A stretch of DNA of 64,000 nt from Telopea speciosissima. Lineage: Eukaryota; Streptophyta; Magnoliopsida; Proteales; Proteaceae. Each line of letters begins with the position of its first letter. The first letter of the stretch is position 1. The DNA lies in NCBI RefSeq assembly GCF_018873765.1, contig NC_057924.1, positions 3,844,001 through 3,908,000 of the forward strand. The letters run 5' to 3'. The position numbers were made by a program, and so were the translations under genes. This document shows, in pieces, positions 35,180 through 47,375 of the stretch. Under the pieces are notes generated by a model. That model ran no database searches and was not told the DNA's origin. It worked only from the letters and a program-made list of their open reading frames with translations.

Positions 35180-35730
35180 CTTAAGCAATGTTACTTCTAT
35201 TTTTCTCAAGAGTGGATGTGTTATTCATTTGTAGATTTGTTGATTATGTTGGAGTTACATTTGCCTTTGTGGCTGAGGCACTTGTGATTAGGTTGGCTCT
35301 ACAACTGGCTATTTGAAGGAGTATCCATGTAATCATCATCTAGAGCAATTGTCTTATGGTGATAAACCTTCTTAATCAAAATTCTCATTCAGTTGGTACT
35401 GCCTAGCTCAGTTGGTGATCTGTGGTGCGCTTCATGCCCATGCTCACCAGGAGGTCTCGAGTTCGAGTCTCCTGGTTGGTACCTTATCCCCTCCCCGGTT
35501 CGATCCCCCCCCCTCTATACAAAATATATATAAAGCTCCCTATTCCAAAAAAAAAAAATTCTCATTCGGTCCCTTGGAGAATTGCTAACATTGTTCAAGA
35601 TTGTCTATCATTGTGTACCCACTTTCGATCGGTGCGGTTTGTGCATGTCCATCATCAGGAAAATTCAACTGTTGATCTCTTGGCCAATTTCGGCCCTAGT
35701 CATTGTCATTTTATATACTGAAACCTATCC
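35180..35730 (+). pseudogene. LINE RNase H domain relic, interrupted by a SINE
   Basis: Two pieces on either side of the 35391-35555 SINE read as the plant L1-type RNase H-like domain: before it EALVIRLALQLAI and a serine/asparagine-rich stretch; after it PWRIANIVQDCLSLCTHF and VHVHHQENSTVDLLANFG. The last includes the conserved H-x-x-N-x-x-x-D-x-L-A signature of these domains. In-frame stops and the insertion make it dead. Confidence 0.65.
35391..35555 (+). mobile_element. tRNA-derived SINE
   Basis: The head resembles a tRNA: A-box-like TAGCTCAGTTGGTGATCTG and B-box GTTCGAGTCTCC, with spacing as in pol III promoters. A pyrimidine-rich body and a poly-A tail follow. Flanked by AAATTCTCATTC (about 35379-35390 and 35556-35567), a target duplication. 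The similar but decayed element at 36364-36505 shares TGGTGCGCTTCATGCCCATG. It is not a functional tRNA: no acceptor stem or anticodon arm can be closed. Confidence 0.8.
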
Positions 35731-36363
35731 CGCTTTTTCTCCCAAGCTCTATTATATGATAGTTGAATTCTGCCCTCCCTCGTGAGATGAGACATCTTTT
35801 TTTTATATTTGGTGAAAAGATGAGACATCTTCAATAAAATTTCTTCTGTATCGAAAAAAATAAAAAAGACTAATATATATTCCCCCATGTATTAGTATAC
35901 ATTTCAATGTATGTCAATGCATGCTTACAATAGTCCAACCAATACCATGGGAAATTATCGTCTCCATTTATCTGCCCCTCCATTTCATCTAATAGGGGGG
36001 AGTGGACCCCACCCGGGCAAGGGGTAGTGTGGTCATTTCCACCCCCGCTATGAAAGGAAATGGAAGAGTAGATAAATGGAGATGATAAAGATCCACAACA
36101 CCATTCACTCTACCATGATTATGGATTTTCAAAGCTCCATTTTACAACTCTAATGTGCTAATACTTTTTGTTTTTTTTTTGGTAATGAATGTGCTAATAC
36201 TTTAGCTGTGGGCAAAAAGAACTATGGGGCTATCTATGCACAAATTGGGCCCATCTGATATGTCGTGTGCCAGATTCTTGGCCCTACTAGATAAGCTTAT
36301 CTAATTGGGTCTACTTACATAAACTTTTCCCATGTGCATAAACACCATAATTTAACAACAGCT

Positions 36364-36505
36364 GCCTACCGTAATTGGTGAGCTATGGTGCGCTTCATGC
36401 CCATGTCCACCAGGAGATCTCGAGTTCAAGTCTCTTGTTACCCTCCCCCTCCACATCCCTCCTCCCTTAAAGAAAATTATATTTAAGCTGCCTATTCAAA
36501 AAATA
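36364..36505 (+). mobile_element. tRNA-derived SINE, second copy
   Basis: Shares GGTGCGCTTCATGCCCATG, CCACCAGGAGRTCTCGAGTTC and the TAAGCTGCCTATTC end with the copy at 35391, with more substitutions. Ends in an A/TA-rich tail. Confidence 0.65.
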
Positions 36506-37065
36506 TATATATATTTTAATTTAAGGGTTTCATTAAAATAAATATGTTTTGGATTATAATGCCTATAAACCTCCAACGGAAGTTTAAGACTTTATTTTAA
36601 TTCTTAAAATGTGCTGTGAACTCCTCCACCCCAGGGACGTGATTCCTCTCCGCCACAGTATGGGTAAGTGATCTGGATTCTGGACTCCTTGAACCGATTT
36701 TTTGACACCCCACATTTTTTCTATACGTGATATCCGCTTAAGGAGTCTAGATCACCTACCCATACTTATACGCTTCACGTACGATTGAGTAGTGACATGT
36801 GTTCTTTTTGTTGCCATAAATACCCCTCCATGCATGACAAGAAAAGAACATGTCACTAAAGGACCGTATGTGATTTGTGCTCGAGCCATGGTTTCAAAAA
36901 TTAGAATCAAATCAGCCAAACTGGCCAATTAAATCAGAATCAGTTGTGACTGGTGAAGCATTTGGATCGAAATCGGCCAATGCTGATTCAATTCCAGATT
37001 TCTTGTTTTTAAACATTTGCTCGAGTTCAAGAATCAACACACACAAGTCGAATCTATCAAAAAAA

Positions 37066-37262
37066 AGGGGGAGGGGAAGAATGCTACTTGGTCGCGTGGC
37101 TAGCATGGCTCTTGTGCCTAGACACAGTATCATCCTTCCTCTATGAAAAATACCATACTGCCCCCATAGAAAGGTGGACATCCCACTCAGGTTGATGGTT
37201 GCGTGCTCACTCTCATTGACCAGTGTGTTGTAGAGACTCTAGAGACCCAAGGAGCGTTCTCT
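37066..37262. mobile_element. Palindromic MITE, GAACGCTACCTGG family, copy
   Basis: Left arm GAATGCTACTTGGTCGCGTG with TGCCTAGACACAGTAT; right arm GACTCTAGAGACCCAAGGAG then CGTTCTC. Closest to the 7636-7812 copy. Confidence 0.5.
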
Positions 37263-37304
37263 TGCCCAAAAAACACACACCATTGGCTAGCGTGACACAC
37301 ACAT

Positions 37305-37308
<4 letters not shown>

Positions 37309-37342
<34 letters not shown>
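37309..37342. repeat. (AG)17 microsatellite
   Basis: Longest uninterrupted dinucleotide tract in the window, followed at about 37.4 kb by a second (AG)n inside a 45-bp near-duplicate (GTCCATGGGCCTT twice). It lies 550 bp upstream of the EHD start. Confidence 0.95.
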
Positions 37343-37344
<2 letters not shown>

Positions 37345-37887
37345 CCATGGGCCTTAATACATCGCAATCTTCATTAAAAAAAAACAAAAAGCACAGAGAG
37401 AGAGAGAGAGAGTACTAAACAAAGTCCATGGGCCTTGACACACCACAATCTTCGTTAAAAAAAAACACAAAAAAACACTTCACCATGCACTCTACCATGA
37501 TCATGGATTTCAGAGAATTTCAGGGAGAAAGTATCGTGTCATGCACTGCATCACCAAGTTCTATACTTTTCGTGTTCCCTAACTCATCGTTATCCCGGCC
37601 ATTAAACGAATGGGCCCTCAGGGCTAAAGTCAATATTGACAGAACCGTCCAATAAAAAAGATCGGTCGGCTGTAAATAAGCTACACTATAGTTCGGTGGG
37701 TACACTCTACAACATATCATCGGCCTTGTCCTTTACAAAAGCGCGAAGACAATTAAAAACCTCATACCCTCGAATATCACTCTCTTTCTCTCTCCCTCTT
37801 CGAATTTCGAATCAAAATTTCTTGTTTTCAAAATTTGCAAATCAAAAACAGAAGTGCTTTAGCTTTTAGATTATCAGTTCTTCTTTT

Positions 37888-40800
37888 ATGGAAATTCTTT
37901 CGAGTCCGATCAGTTTTTGTTCAAAGGAGAATCAGAAGATATACCTGGAATGGTTTAACTTCGCGGACTCAGGTATATCCTCCCGATTCCTTTTTTTTCC
38001 TGTAATATTTCTGTAATTAATGAATCTATCTCTCTTAAATCATCAAAATATTAATTTCAACCTATTTTTGTGTTCATTTCTTCTTCAGATAGTGATGGCC
38101 GCATCACGGGGAATGATGTGACCAAGTTCTTGGCTATGTCCAATTTATCTCGACCGGAACTCAAGCAGGTTTCTTTCTTCATTTTTTAACTTATTAACTT
38201 TCTCATGTTGTTCATTGAGAGGTTAATGATTTGTCCTCCTGTTTTGTGTCTTCTAGATGAATTTCTACTTCCTTTTGCTTATTCTTCCGTATACTCTTTA
38301 AAACTTATGGAACTCTAGATTGTGATGCTATGGAGTATGGACCAAAAGGGTGTATTTTACATGATCCCTCTGAAGCTTCTGAACTATTTTGGTTTCACAT
38401 AACAAGTATTAAGTTACATTTTGTATTTACCTATGCCTCAACGGCTACTCTTGTTCTATATCTCGGATGAGCTTTGTGAAATTATAATTCAATAACTTTT
38501 TCCCCCCAGAAGTTGCAGAGTCAGTCCAGATGCTCACTTTAGATGTGAATTTATATAGGGAAGGGACTAGATAATAGTTTACTTTATATATAGTAACCAA
38601 ATGATCTTGTTGCATCGCTGAGTTTCCTTACAAGTGCCTGTTTTTGTATTCATTTATTGCCATTTAGATGCCTAGGATGTTGATTGTCTGTTTGCTGTAC
38701 TCAAAGGGAATTATATGATGGATGTTTCTATTGTGGTTGCCATGTCTGTCAGTGATTTGGTTGTAATTGCTTTATATTTAGCTGATATCTTCTTTTTAAT
38801 TACTTCATAGGTGTGGGCAATTGCTGATTCCAAACGTCAAGGATTCCTTGGTTTTAATGAATTTATTATTGCAATGCAGGTAATATCATACTTAACTATT
38901 TATATTTTAGCATTTTCACAGAAGCTATTGTTTACTAACTTCCTGTCATGAACAGCTAATTGCATTAGCACAAGCAGGGAATGAAATTAAACAAGATATT
39001 CTTCGCAAAGAAGGTAAACAGAAGAGCATATTTTGGCTTTGTCCATTGATATTGAGCATTAAATTATCAAAAGAAGGAAAAAAATGATATCGGGCATTAG
39101 TGTTTTATTTGAATTGAAGACCGTTATAAAAATGTTTTTTGTGTGTTAATAATTTAGATTTAAGAGGGCGGGCCTTGGTGCAACGGTAAAGGTTGCTCCA
39201 TTGTGACCAAGTGGTCATGAGTTTAAGTCTGGAAACAGCCTCTCTGTGAAAGCAGGGGTAAGGCTTTGTACAATATGACCCTCCCCAGACCCCACAGTGG
39301 TCGGAGCCTTGTGCACTGGGTACGCCCTTTTAATAATTTAGTTTTTTAAGCTGGATTTCTCTTTAAATCTTTGTTTATTATTTGGACATGGCTTATTTTG
39401 TTCTTCTTCTTTTACAGTTGACCCAGAGAATATAGAACCTCCGGTTATGGAAGGGTTGGATGTGTTACTAGCTGTATGTTTGAAGTTTTATATGTTCATA
39501 GGTTATGCCAAGTTAGGTGATAATTGAATTTTCTAACTTATTTTCTCAATTTTTGTGCCCCAGAAAAGTAGGCATTCACCCAAAAAAGCAGAGCTTGAAG
39601 TATATGGTAAGAAACTTTCTCATGTTTCATAAATATAAGAGGTATTGTGTTTTTCAATCTTTGGTTCTAAGTTTGCAAGCTGGTACAAATGCAGTAGGCG
39701 TTCCACCGCAACCATCACAGACGGCTCATTGGTTTAATTCAAAATATTCCAAAAAGGTAAGGTTTCATCATGTCATCAATGGTCTAAATGAGGTCATGTT
39801 CCAGATGTCTCATTTTTTTATTTTTCTCTCTTTTGTTATTACATTCTTTTGATTATATATCTGTTTCCTTACAGTTCCTGTACTTAATCGTAGACCCCCA
39901 ATTTACAGTTCCTCTCTAATTTTTTCTCACTAGGAATCTTGAAAACTCTTCTTGGATAATGCTACATCATGCCATTTTTTAGAGAATGTAGAGAATGTCA
40001 AAACTGGTTTCATCAGCTAACAAGGATGCTTGATTACAGAGTTAGATACAATAAAAACAACAACTCAGCCTTATTTCAATTAAATGGGGTTGGCTACATT
40101 ATGACCCTCTCCAGACCCTGCAGTGGTGGGAGCCTTGTGCATTGGGTACACCCTTTTGGCTACATGGATCTTTGCGCTCCGATCAGTTCTTTTCGAGGCC
40201 ATAGTTGATACAAGGCCAAAGCTATGCATCATAATTATCAAGGCGTCAACTATGCGTTCAGGCTCATTGGACGCCTTGGTCCGCCTTGTTGGTGACGCCT
40301 TGATTTTGGACCCTCTCCAAGACTCAAATGCCATGGTCACCTTGATAACTATGCCATGCATGTCTTTCCTCGCCACTTCTCCTAAGGTCATTTTAGGTCT
40401 GCCCCTGGTTCTTTTAGTTCTTTTAATTTGAATCAAATCACTCTTCCGAACTAGAGCATCCAAAGGCCTCCGTTGAACACAGTCATGCCACCTTAAATGA
40501 CTTTCTTGTAGCTTATCATGTATCGGAGCTACTCCCAGACTAGCTCTAATATGATCAGTCTTTACTTTATCCTTCCTAGTTTTGCCAGTCATCCATCTCA
40601 ACATCCTCATCTCCGCTACTCTGAGTTTATCTATATGATGCTTCTTAACTGCAAAATTTTTCGCACCATACATCATAGCCAATCGTATGACTATCATATA
40701 AAATTTTCTTTTAAGTTTTAAAGGAATATGCTGATCATACAACACTTTGGATGCATTTCTCCACTTCACGCATCCTATTTTAATTCTCTGTGAAATATCA

Positions 40801-43800
40801 TCCTCTATATCACCTTCTTTATTTATGATTGAGCCTAGATACCTAAAATAATCACTTTGCGGAATCTCCCTCTCATCAATTTTCACCACCTTATTATCCG
40901 TCCTAGTGTAACCAAAGTTACACACTGTATATTCCGTCTTCGTTCTACGTATCTTAAAACCTTTTGATTCCAAGGTTAATCTCCATAACTCTAACTTGGC
41001 GTTAATACCTGCTTTTGTTTCATCCACCAAAACAATATCATCAACAAAAATCATACACCAAGGAACCTCATCTTGAATTTCTCTGGTTAAATCATCCATG
41101 ATAAGCGCAAAGAAATAAGGGTTTAAAGTTGATCCTTGATGTAACCCAATTGTAATTGGGAATTCATTACGTTGGCCCCCCACAATTCTTATACTTGTCA
41201 CCGCACCATTATACATATCTTTAATTATGTCCACATATTTACTTGAAACACTTTTCTTCTCAAGTACTTGCCAGATTAACTTTCTAAGGACTCTATCATA
41301 AGCTTTTTCTAGGTCAATAAAGACCACTCGGAGATCCTTCTTACAATCTCTAAATTTTTCAATAAGTCTCTTAATTAGTTAAATAGCTTACGTCGTGGAT
41401 CTTCCTGGCATAAAACCAAATTGGTTCTTTGTAATACTAGTTTATTGTCTCACGTGGGTTTCAATAACCCTATCTCATAATTTCATAGTATGACTCATTA
41501 GTTTTATGCTTCCATAGTTATTGCAACTCTGAATATCACCTTATGCTTCTCCTCCATTCATCTGACATTTTCTTTGTTAACATAACTTTATTAAACAGCT
41601 TGGTTAGCCATGATAAATTACAGATTCCTAAGCCTCTTCCGCACTTCTATTGGGATCTCATCTGGGCCTTGTGCCTTGCCTACTTTCATCCTCATTAAAG
41701 CTTCTTTTACTCTAGACACGCTAATTTTTTGTATATATCTACGACATGTGGTGTCTTGATCCTTACTAGTACTTTACCATCTTCACTTTTAAGTTTTATT
41801 TAACATGGCCGAGATCTCTACTCTTCCTTTCCCTCACTTTAGCCATCAATAAATAGCTTTTTCCCCTTCCTTTGTGCTCATATTGTTTAGAATGGTTTAA
41901 AACAGGTAAACCGAATAACCAAACTGTTAAACCAAATAACGGATCATGAACAGAATAAAACGATTAAAACGAACAAAATGAATAACCGAATCGATTTAAC
42001 CAATTATGAGCAGTGTAACAGAAAAGCAACAACAAATTGCAACGAACCGGTAACAAACTGTACAATCGGAACCTGTTACAAACTGAGTAATTATCGGTTT
42101 CGATTTGTGAACTTGAAATGTTTAATAATTTTGGTTCGGTTTTGGTTTCTGTCAATTACAACAAGAACCAAATCGAACCGAACTGTCAAACTAGAACCAA
42201 ACTGATGAACACCCTTAGTTCTTGGTTCTTTTTAGTGGTTTATGGTTTCTTCAATACTAAGGAGTTGTCTAGGATGTGGTAACCTTACTAACATGTGTGC
42301 TTGCATTAAATGAAGAATTTGGTGTTATATTTTTTTGGGACCTGATTGTGAAGTTCTTTAAACTAATCTAGCCCTTTGAATGCACTTTGTTTCTTCTCTC
42401 TACAATGGCAATCACACACTTGATTGTAGCAGTATTCTATCATGTAAGGAATAACCTTTGCTTTTGCAGCTAGTTGTTCGCTTTATTTAACATTTAGCAA
42501 AATATGTTTCCTTTATTCTTTCTTCATTCATACCTTATGATTGATTTTTGCCTCCAGTTGCCATTTTCCCTATTGTTATTCTAATTTTAGTGAAGTTTAC
42601 TTTTCCTCCTCTTCTTGTTACCCTTATGCATGTCTAGGTTCCTTTAAGTGCTGTTACATCAATAACTGATGGCTTGAAGCGGTTGTATGTTGAAAAGCTG
42701 AAGCCATTGGAGGTTACATATAGGTTTTCTGATTTTGTATCTCCTTTGTTGGTGAGTGGACTATTATTCTTTTGTTTAGTAGGAAATGCTAGCTTGTGCA
42801 TGTAATATTACAATGGCATGGATTACAGCCTTGCTATGGATGCGTCCATCATTGGCATGGGACCCACTGCATGGCTGCAACCTATGCCATTGCCATTTTG
42901 AGATGCATGTTGTCCTTGTTTAGTTAGATGTTAGGATTATATTTTTCGTCTTCCTTTCAGGGAAGAGGAAGAGGTAGATGTTTTTGTGGCTGAGATATAT
43001 ATTTTATACTTTGAAGCTTCAATCAATTATATGAATTGCTTTTGATTATCCAACTTGCAGACAAATAGTGATTTTGATGCTAAGCCCATGGTCATGCTTT
43101 TGGGTCAATATTCCACTGGAAAAACCACATTTATAAAGCATTTGCTCAAAAGTAGTTATCCAGGTAAGTTAAACTTGTTACTTTTTCCATCTTTTCTTCT
43201 TCTTAGTTTTCAGTTTTTCTTTTTCACTTTGAATAGGGCAAGAAATGAAGTTATTGTACTTAACATTTCCTTAATTCTGACAGGAGCTCACATTGGGCCT
43301 GAGCCTACAACCGACAGATTTGTTGTTGTTATGGTATCGTAAAATTTACTTCTCTATTGCTTTTATCCCTAATCTACCAAGTTTCAAATTGGAGAAATTT
43401 TATATTTTTTCTGTTTCAATATGATTAAAAATTCAACTTATTTATTTATTTTTACCACTCTTTGTGTGTGTTTAAGCGGGGTAACTTCCTCTAACAGAAC
43501 TGAAGATGTTAATAAAATTAGAGCAGGGTGATTTGTGAAGTGTCATTTGACTGATCTATACTATTAAAACTAGAAGGAATTTTATCAGATCAGTAACGTT
43601 TATGGACCTGAATGTTGGTAATAAAGAAAAAAGCAGAGAAACAAATTACAAGTATTGCTCAATTAGGGATGTTGAGCTGTTGCATTGAAAGAAAAAAGAA
43701 GGATGTTAATGTTGGAACCTCTTCCTCTACAAGGCCGACCTTGTAGTAAAGGGAGGAAACAATATGTATATCATACAAGGGCGCTCTAACACGGCGGACT

Positions 43801-46527
43801 ATCCAAAGGGGGACACGGGTGGATAAATAATTTTTTAAAACCTGCCCGCTCCTAGGGGGACTCAACACTTAACAACAATTAAAATAAAGATACTTAACTA
43901 ATTCCGTATGCCTAGCCTCTACCCATATTATAGGCCCATTAAAGTGGTCCACTGCAATGAAAACACATTGGATCAAAGGTCCAACACGTACATAACCCAA
44001 CCCAAAGCTTATTTCTGATAACGTAAGCCCATATAGGTGATTTAGCTGTGCATCAGTTTCTCTTCCAATGTGATCTCCTTTAACATCTGAGCTTATGGGG
44101 TGTAATCTCTTGGTGCAAATATGTTTGTAAGTCTTTCAAAATTAATGAGTATAACTGGTTTGAGTTAGAAATCTGAAATGGTTTTCTGATTTGCAATAGC
44201 TAATGTTTTCAATGTCTCTCCCCCCCCCCCCCTCCCCTCCCCTCCCCTCCCCTCCTTTTCAATTATAATTTTATATATATGCCAAATTTGCTCACATCTT
44301 TATTGTTCATTAGCTTATTTTATTTGTAAACACAGTCAGGTCCTGATGAAAGAACTATTCCGGGTAACACTGTTGCTGTTCAAGCAGATATGCCATTTAG
44401 TGGTCTCACAACATTTGGAACCGCATTCTTATCAAAATTGCAATGTTCCCAAATGCCACATCCAGTGAGTTATTATTATTAACTTCTCATTATTTACATT
44501 TTCTTTATGTTGTATTAGAAACTTACATTTCTTTTATATGTTATAAGCTACTAGATCACATTACATTTGTGGATACCCCGGGAGTTCTGTCTGGAGAAAA
44601 GCAAAGAACACAACGCAGTTATGATTTTACTGGTGTTACATCATGGTTTGCTTCCAAGTGTGACCTGATTCTTCTTTTATTCGATCCCCATAAGCTCGAC
44701 ATCAGTGATGAGTTCAAGCGTGTAATTGGATCTCTACGTGGCCATGATGACAAGATACGTGTGGTTTTAAACAAGGCAGATCAAGTTGATACTCAACAAG
44801 TAAGGCATCTTAGCTGCTATTCTTTTTCAGATTTAATGACAGGCAGTTACTTTCCTATAGTTGTCCTTGGTAGAAACGTTCTAACATCATCACTGGATTG
44901 TATCATGGTACTATGTTGTAGCTAATGAGAGTTTATGGTGCGTTGATGTGGTCATTGGGTAAAGTTTTGAATACTCCTGAGGTCATGCGTGTTTATATAG
45001 GGTATGCTCTTAATCTCTCATTAAGATTATTTTATGTTTAATAGATTCAATTAATCTTTGTTCCCACAGTTATATGGAAATTTCCAGCTTTTGGGAAGTA
45101 TACATGGCTCTTGTTACAATCTATAGAGCTCTAGAATGAAGTAGGAAGAACCTGCTTAATGGGTGACAACAACAACTTAGCCTTATCCCAACTAAATGGG
45201 GTTGGCTACATGGATCCTTACCCTCCAATCAGCTCTATTCGAGGTCATACTTGATACAAGACTTAAGCTATGCAAGTCTTTCCTCACCACTTCTCCTAAG
45301 TTCATTTTAGGTTTGCCCCTAGCCCTTTTAGTTCTTTAATCTGAATCAAATCACTCTGTACTGGAGCATCCAAAGGCCTCCGTTGAACATGGCCATGTTA
45401 CCTCAAACTATTTTCTCATAGCTTATCATGTATTGTAGCTACTCCCAAATCAGCTCTAATATGATCATTCTTTACTTTACCTCTCATCCATCTCAACATC
45501 CTAATCTTTGTTACATTGAGTTTATCTGTATAATGCGTCTTAATTGCCCAACATTCCGCATCATACATCATAGCTAGTCATATGACTGTTCTATAGTCCA
45601 TGTTTCTGTTACTAGGATTACTTTCTTTATCATCTTATGTTTCTGTTGAAGGAGATTGATTGAATAGTTCTTAAGATCTGCTTCAAAGGATTAGGAGTTC
45701 ACCTTAACCTGGATTTTATTTAACAAAATTATGCAAAGGTTAATGTTAGCAACTACTGGCATTAACAGCTCATTCAATGACAAACCAATTAATGAAGCAG
45801 TTGCTGGTCCAACCGGTACAGAACTTTTTGAGAAAGAACAGGATGACCTTCTCTCGGACTTGAAAGATATTCCGAAGAAGTCTTGTGATCGCCGGGTATG
45901 TTCCCTGTTTTCTTATTTTGATGTGGTTTCAGTTGCGAAATGGAAGAAACATATGACTGTTTCTTGTCACTTTGTTACTTTACAATCCAACTGAGATGTA
46001 GTGCTATCAATTAATTTCAGATCAATGAATTTGTAAAACGTGCGAGAGCTGTTAAAATTCATGCCTACATAATCAGCCATCTTAAAAAGGAAATGCCTGC
46101 AATGATGGGCAAAGCCAAGGCCCAACAGAAACTAATCGATCGTCTCGAAGATGAATTTGGAAAGGTCTGAAAATCTCTCCCCCATCCTACCCCCATATAC
46201 ATGTGTTTGTGTCTATCATGTGCATGCACTGTCAAGGCTATCATGCCTTGGATGCATCTACGATTTATATTGTTGCATTCTGTGCTTGATTTCTTTTGTG
46301 TTTTATGTTTTTCGATTACACTTTGTGTTCTATTTAAGCAGGTCCAAAGAGGGTTTCATCTACCAGCTGGAGATTTCCCAAGTGTTGAGCAATTCAGGGA
46401 GGCCTTGAGTGGTTATAATATCGATAAGTTTGAGAAATTGAAGCCTAAGATGATTCAAGCCGTTGACGATATGCTGGCCTATGACATTCCAGACCTCCTC
46501 AAAAACTTTAGAAACCCCTATAGCTGA
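37888..46527 (+). CDS. EHD1: EH-domain dynamin-like GTPase (EHD1/EHD2 type)
   Basis: Membrane-remodelling ATPase/GTPase of the endocytic pathway. Exons: 37888-37972, 38089-38168, 38811-38879, 38956-39013, 39418-39473, 39564-39606, 39680-39756, 42638-42751, 43061-43163, 43284-43333, 44336-44464, 44548-44799, 44922-45001, 45769-45895, 46021-46164, 46342-46527; phases agree and give 550 residues (Arabidopsis EHD1 is about 545). Plant order: N-terminal EH domain with a calcium loop at D27-D38 (DSDSDGRITGND) and a second pseudo-loop (DSKRQGFLGFNEF), then the dynamin-type G domain with P-loop GQYSTGKT (209-216), DTPG (297-300) and NKAD (363-366), then the helical part ending NFRNPYS. Nothing is broken. 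Exon 7 could also start at 39695, dropping five residues. Intron 7 (2.9 kb) contains a LINE, intron 4 a SINE, intron 13 another LINE fragment, and intron 10 a C run followed by CCCCT repeats at 44219-44255. Confidence 0.95.
39158..39329 (+). mobile_element. Au SINE, full-length copy in EHD intron 4
   Basis: GGGCGGGCCTTGGTGCAACGG head, GTGACCAAGTGGTCATGAG, GGAAACAGCCTCTCTG, and GGAGCCTTGTGCACTGGG tail followed by a T run, as in the widespread plant Au SINE family. Flanked by TTAATAATTTAG (39146-39157, 39330-39341). Confidence 0.88.
40050..41880 (-). mobile_element. L1-type LINE fragment with reverse transcriptase, EHD intron 7
   Basis: On the strand opposite EHD. An open frame from about 41380 down to about 40160 encodes the reverse transcriptase C-terminal half: VVFIDLEKAYDRV, GLHQGSTLNPYFFAL, the FVDD catalytic box (FADD in most relatives), ESKGFKIRRTKTEY, then the thumb/C-terminal segment with LRWMTGKTRKDKV. 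Upstream (41380-41880) similarity continues with in-frame stops, so it is 5'-degraded. The 3' end is the plant LINE tail (CCATGTAGCCAACCCC, GTTGTTGTT). A SINE scrap interrupts the last 100 bp, so the frame's final 25 or so residues are not LINE protein. No endonuclease domain remains. Confidence 0.85.
40100..40155 (+). mobile_element. 5'-truncated Au SINE inserted in the LINE tail
   Basis: 56 bp matching the Au SINE 3' end (TATGACCCTCTCCAGACCCT, GGAGCCTTGTGCATTGGG, T run), flanked by the perfect 10-bp repeat TTGGCTACAT (40090-40099, 40156-40165). That motif is single in the undisrupted LINE tail at 45.2 kb. Confidence 0.85.
45165..45610 (-). pseudogene. Second LINE fragment, EHD intron 13
   Basis: Same family and orientation as 40050-41880 but shorter and more decayed. 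It begins with the same tail (CAACAACAACTTAGCCTTAT) and aligns with the C-terminal part of the reverse transcriptase gene (CCAAAGGCCTCCGTTGAACA in both), with frame-breaking indels. Confidence 0.8.
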
Positions 46528-47048
46528 GTAATTTTTGTTAAAACGGATTAGAGGAAGGAGAGAAAGGAGAAAGGCTGCAACTTCATGCCATAACAGGCTT
46601 CTATAGTCGATTCCTGTCCTGTATATTTAGAGTTTTTTGCTACCCAAATGTGTATTTTCTACCTACTTCCGAGGACCTGGTTAGAAGTCAATGTTGTGAG
46701 TGGCATTGTCTATATGACTACATATATCTCAGTGAAAGTAAAAGGGAATGGGTTAAGTCTCATAGATTAAGTTTAAAGTGGCTTTGTATCTAATGCAACA
46801 TTGGTGCTCTCTTCTCAAGAGCTTCCAGTGCAGTGTTTTATCAATAGGTGCATCTTGTTGTAACCGAAGTGGTGTATTGATGAGTTGTATGTAACCTTCT
46901 TTTGATTGCTTTGTTTTATTTTCAAAAAATAATTGAAAAGTGTATGTAGATGTACGGATGTGCACATATGCACTTTCAAATTAGGGCAAAAGTTCCAGAC
47001 ACGCTTGCATGATCATGCCCCCCACTTACAAAAGGGGTCAAAATAACC

Positions 47049-47375
47049 AAATGCCTCCCACCCCTCCTATTTGATTCATATGGTTTGACAGCCAGCTGCC
47101 TTGTATGAAAACCTCCCCCTTCAAACTGTGGCCCCATTAGCTACATCTGGTGGGTTTCCTATCTCTTTTGGCAAAAATTATACTAAAATTTTTGGAAAAC
47201 TTTATCTTCTCAAATGCCTCCCACCCCTCCTATTTGATTCATATGGTTTGACAGCCATATGCTGCCTTGTATGAAAACCTCCCCCTTTAAACTGTGGCCC
47301 CATTAGCTACATCTGGTGGGTTTCCTATCTCTTTTGGCAAAAATTATACTAAAATTTTTGAAAAACATTATCTTC
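47049..47375. repeat. 163-bp tandem duplication between EHD and SHOU4L
   Basis: ATGCCTCCCACCCCTCCTAT starts at 47051 and again at 47214. The two units are nearly identical through CATTAGCTACATCTGGTGGG and the AT-rich end, differing mainly by a 4-bp insertion. Non-coding, in the convergent intergenic space. Confidence 0.92.

Noticed and set aside
35391-35470. Possible tRNA gene (A and B box motifs)
   Set aside because: No closed acceptor or anticodon stem, followed by a SINE body, poly-A tail and target duplication; a diverged relative lies at 36364.
40080-40165. C-terminal residues of the long LINE frame as LINE protein
   Set aside because: This part reads through an inserted Au SINE fragment and the LINE 3' tail.
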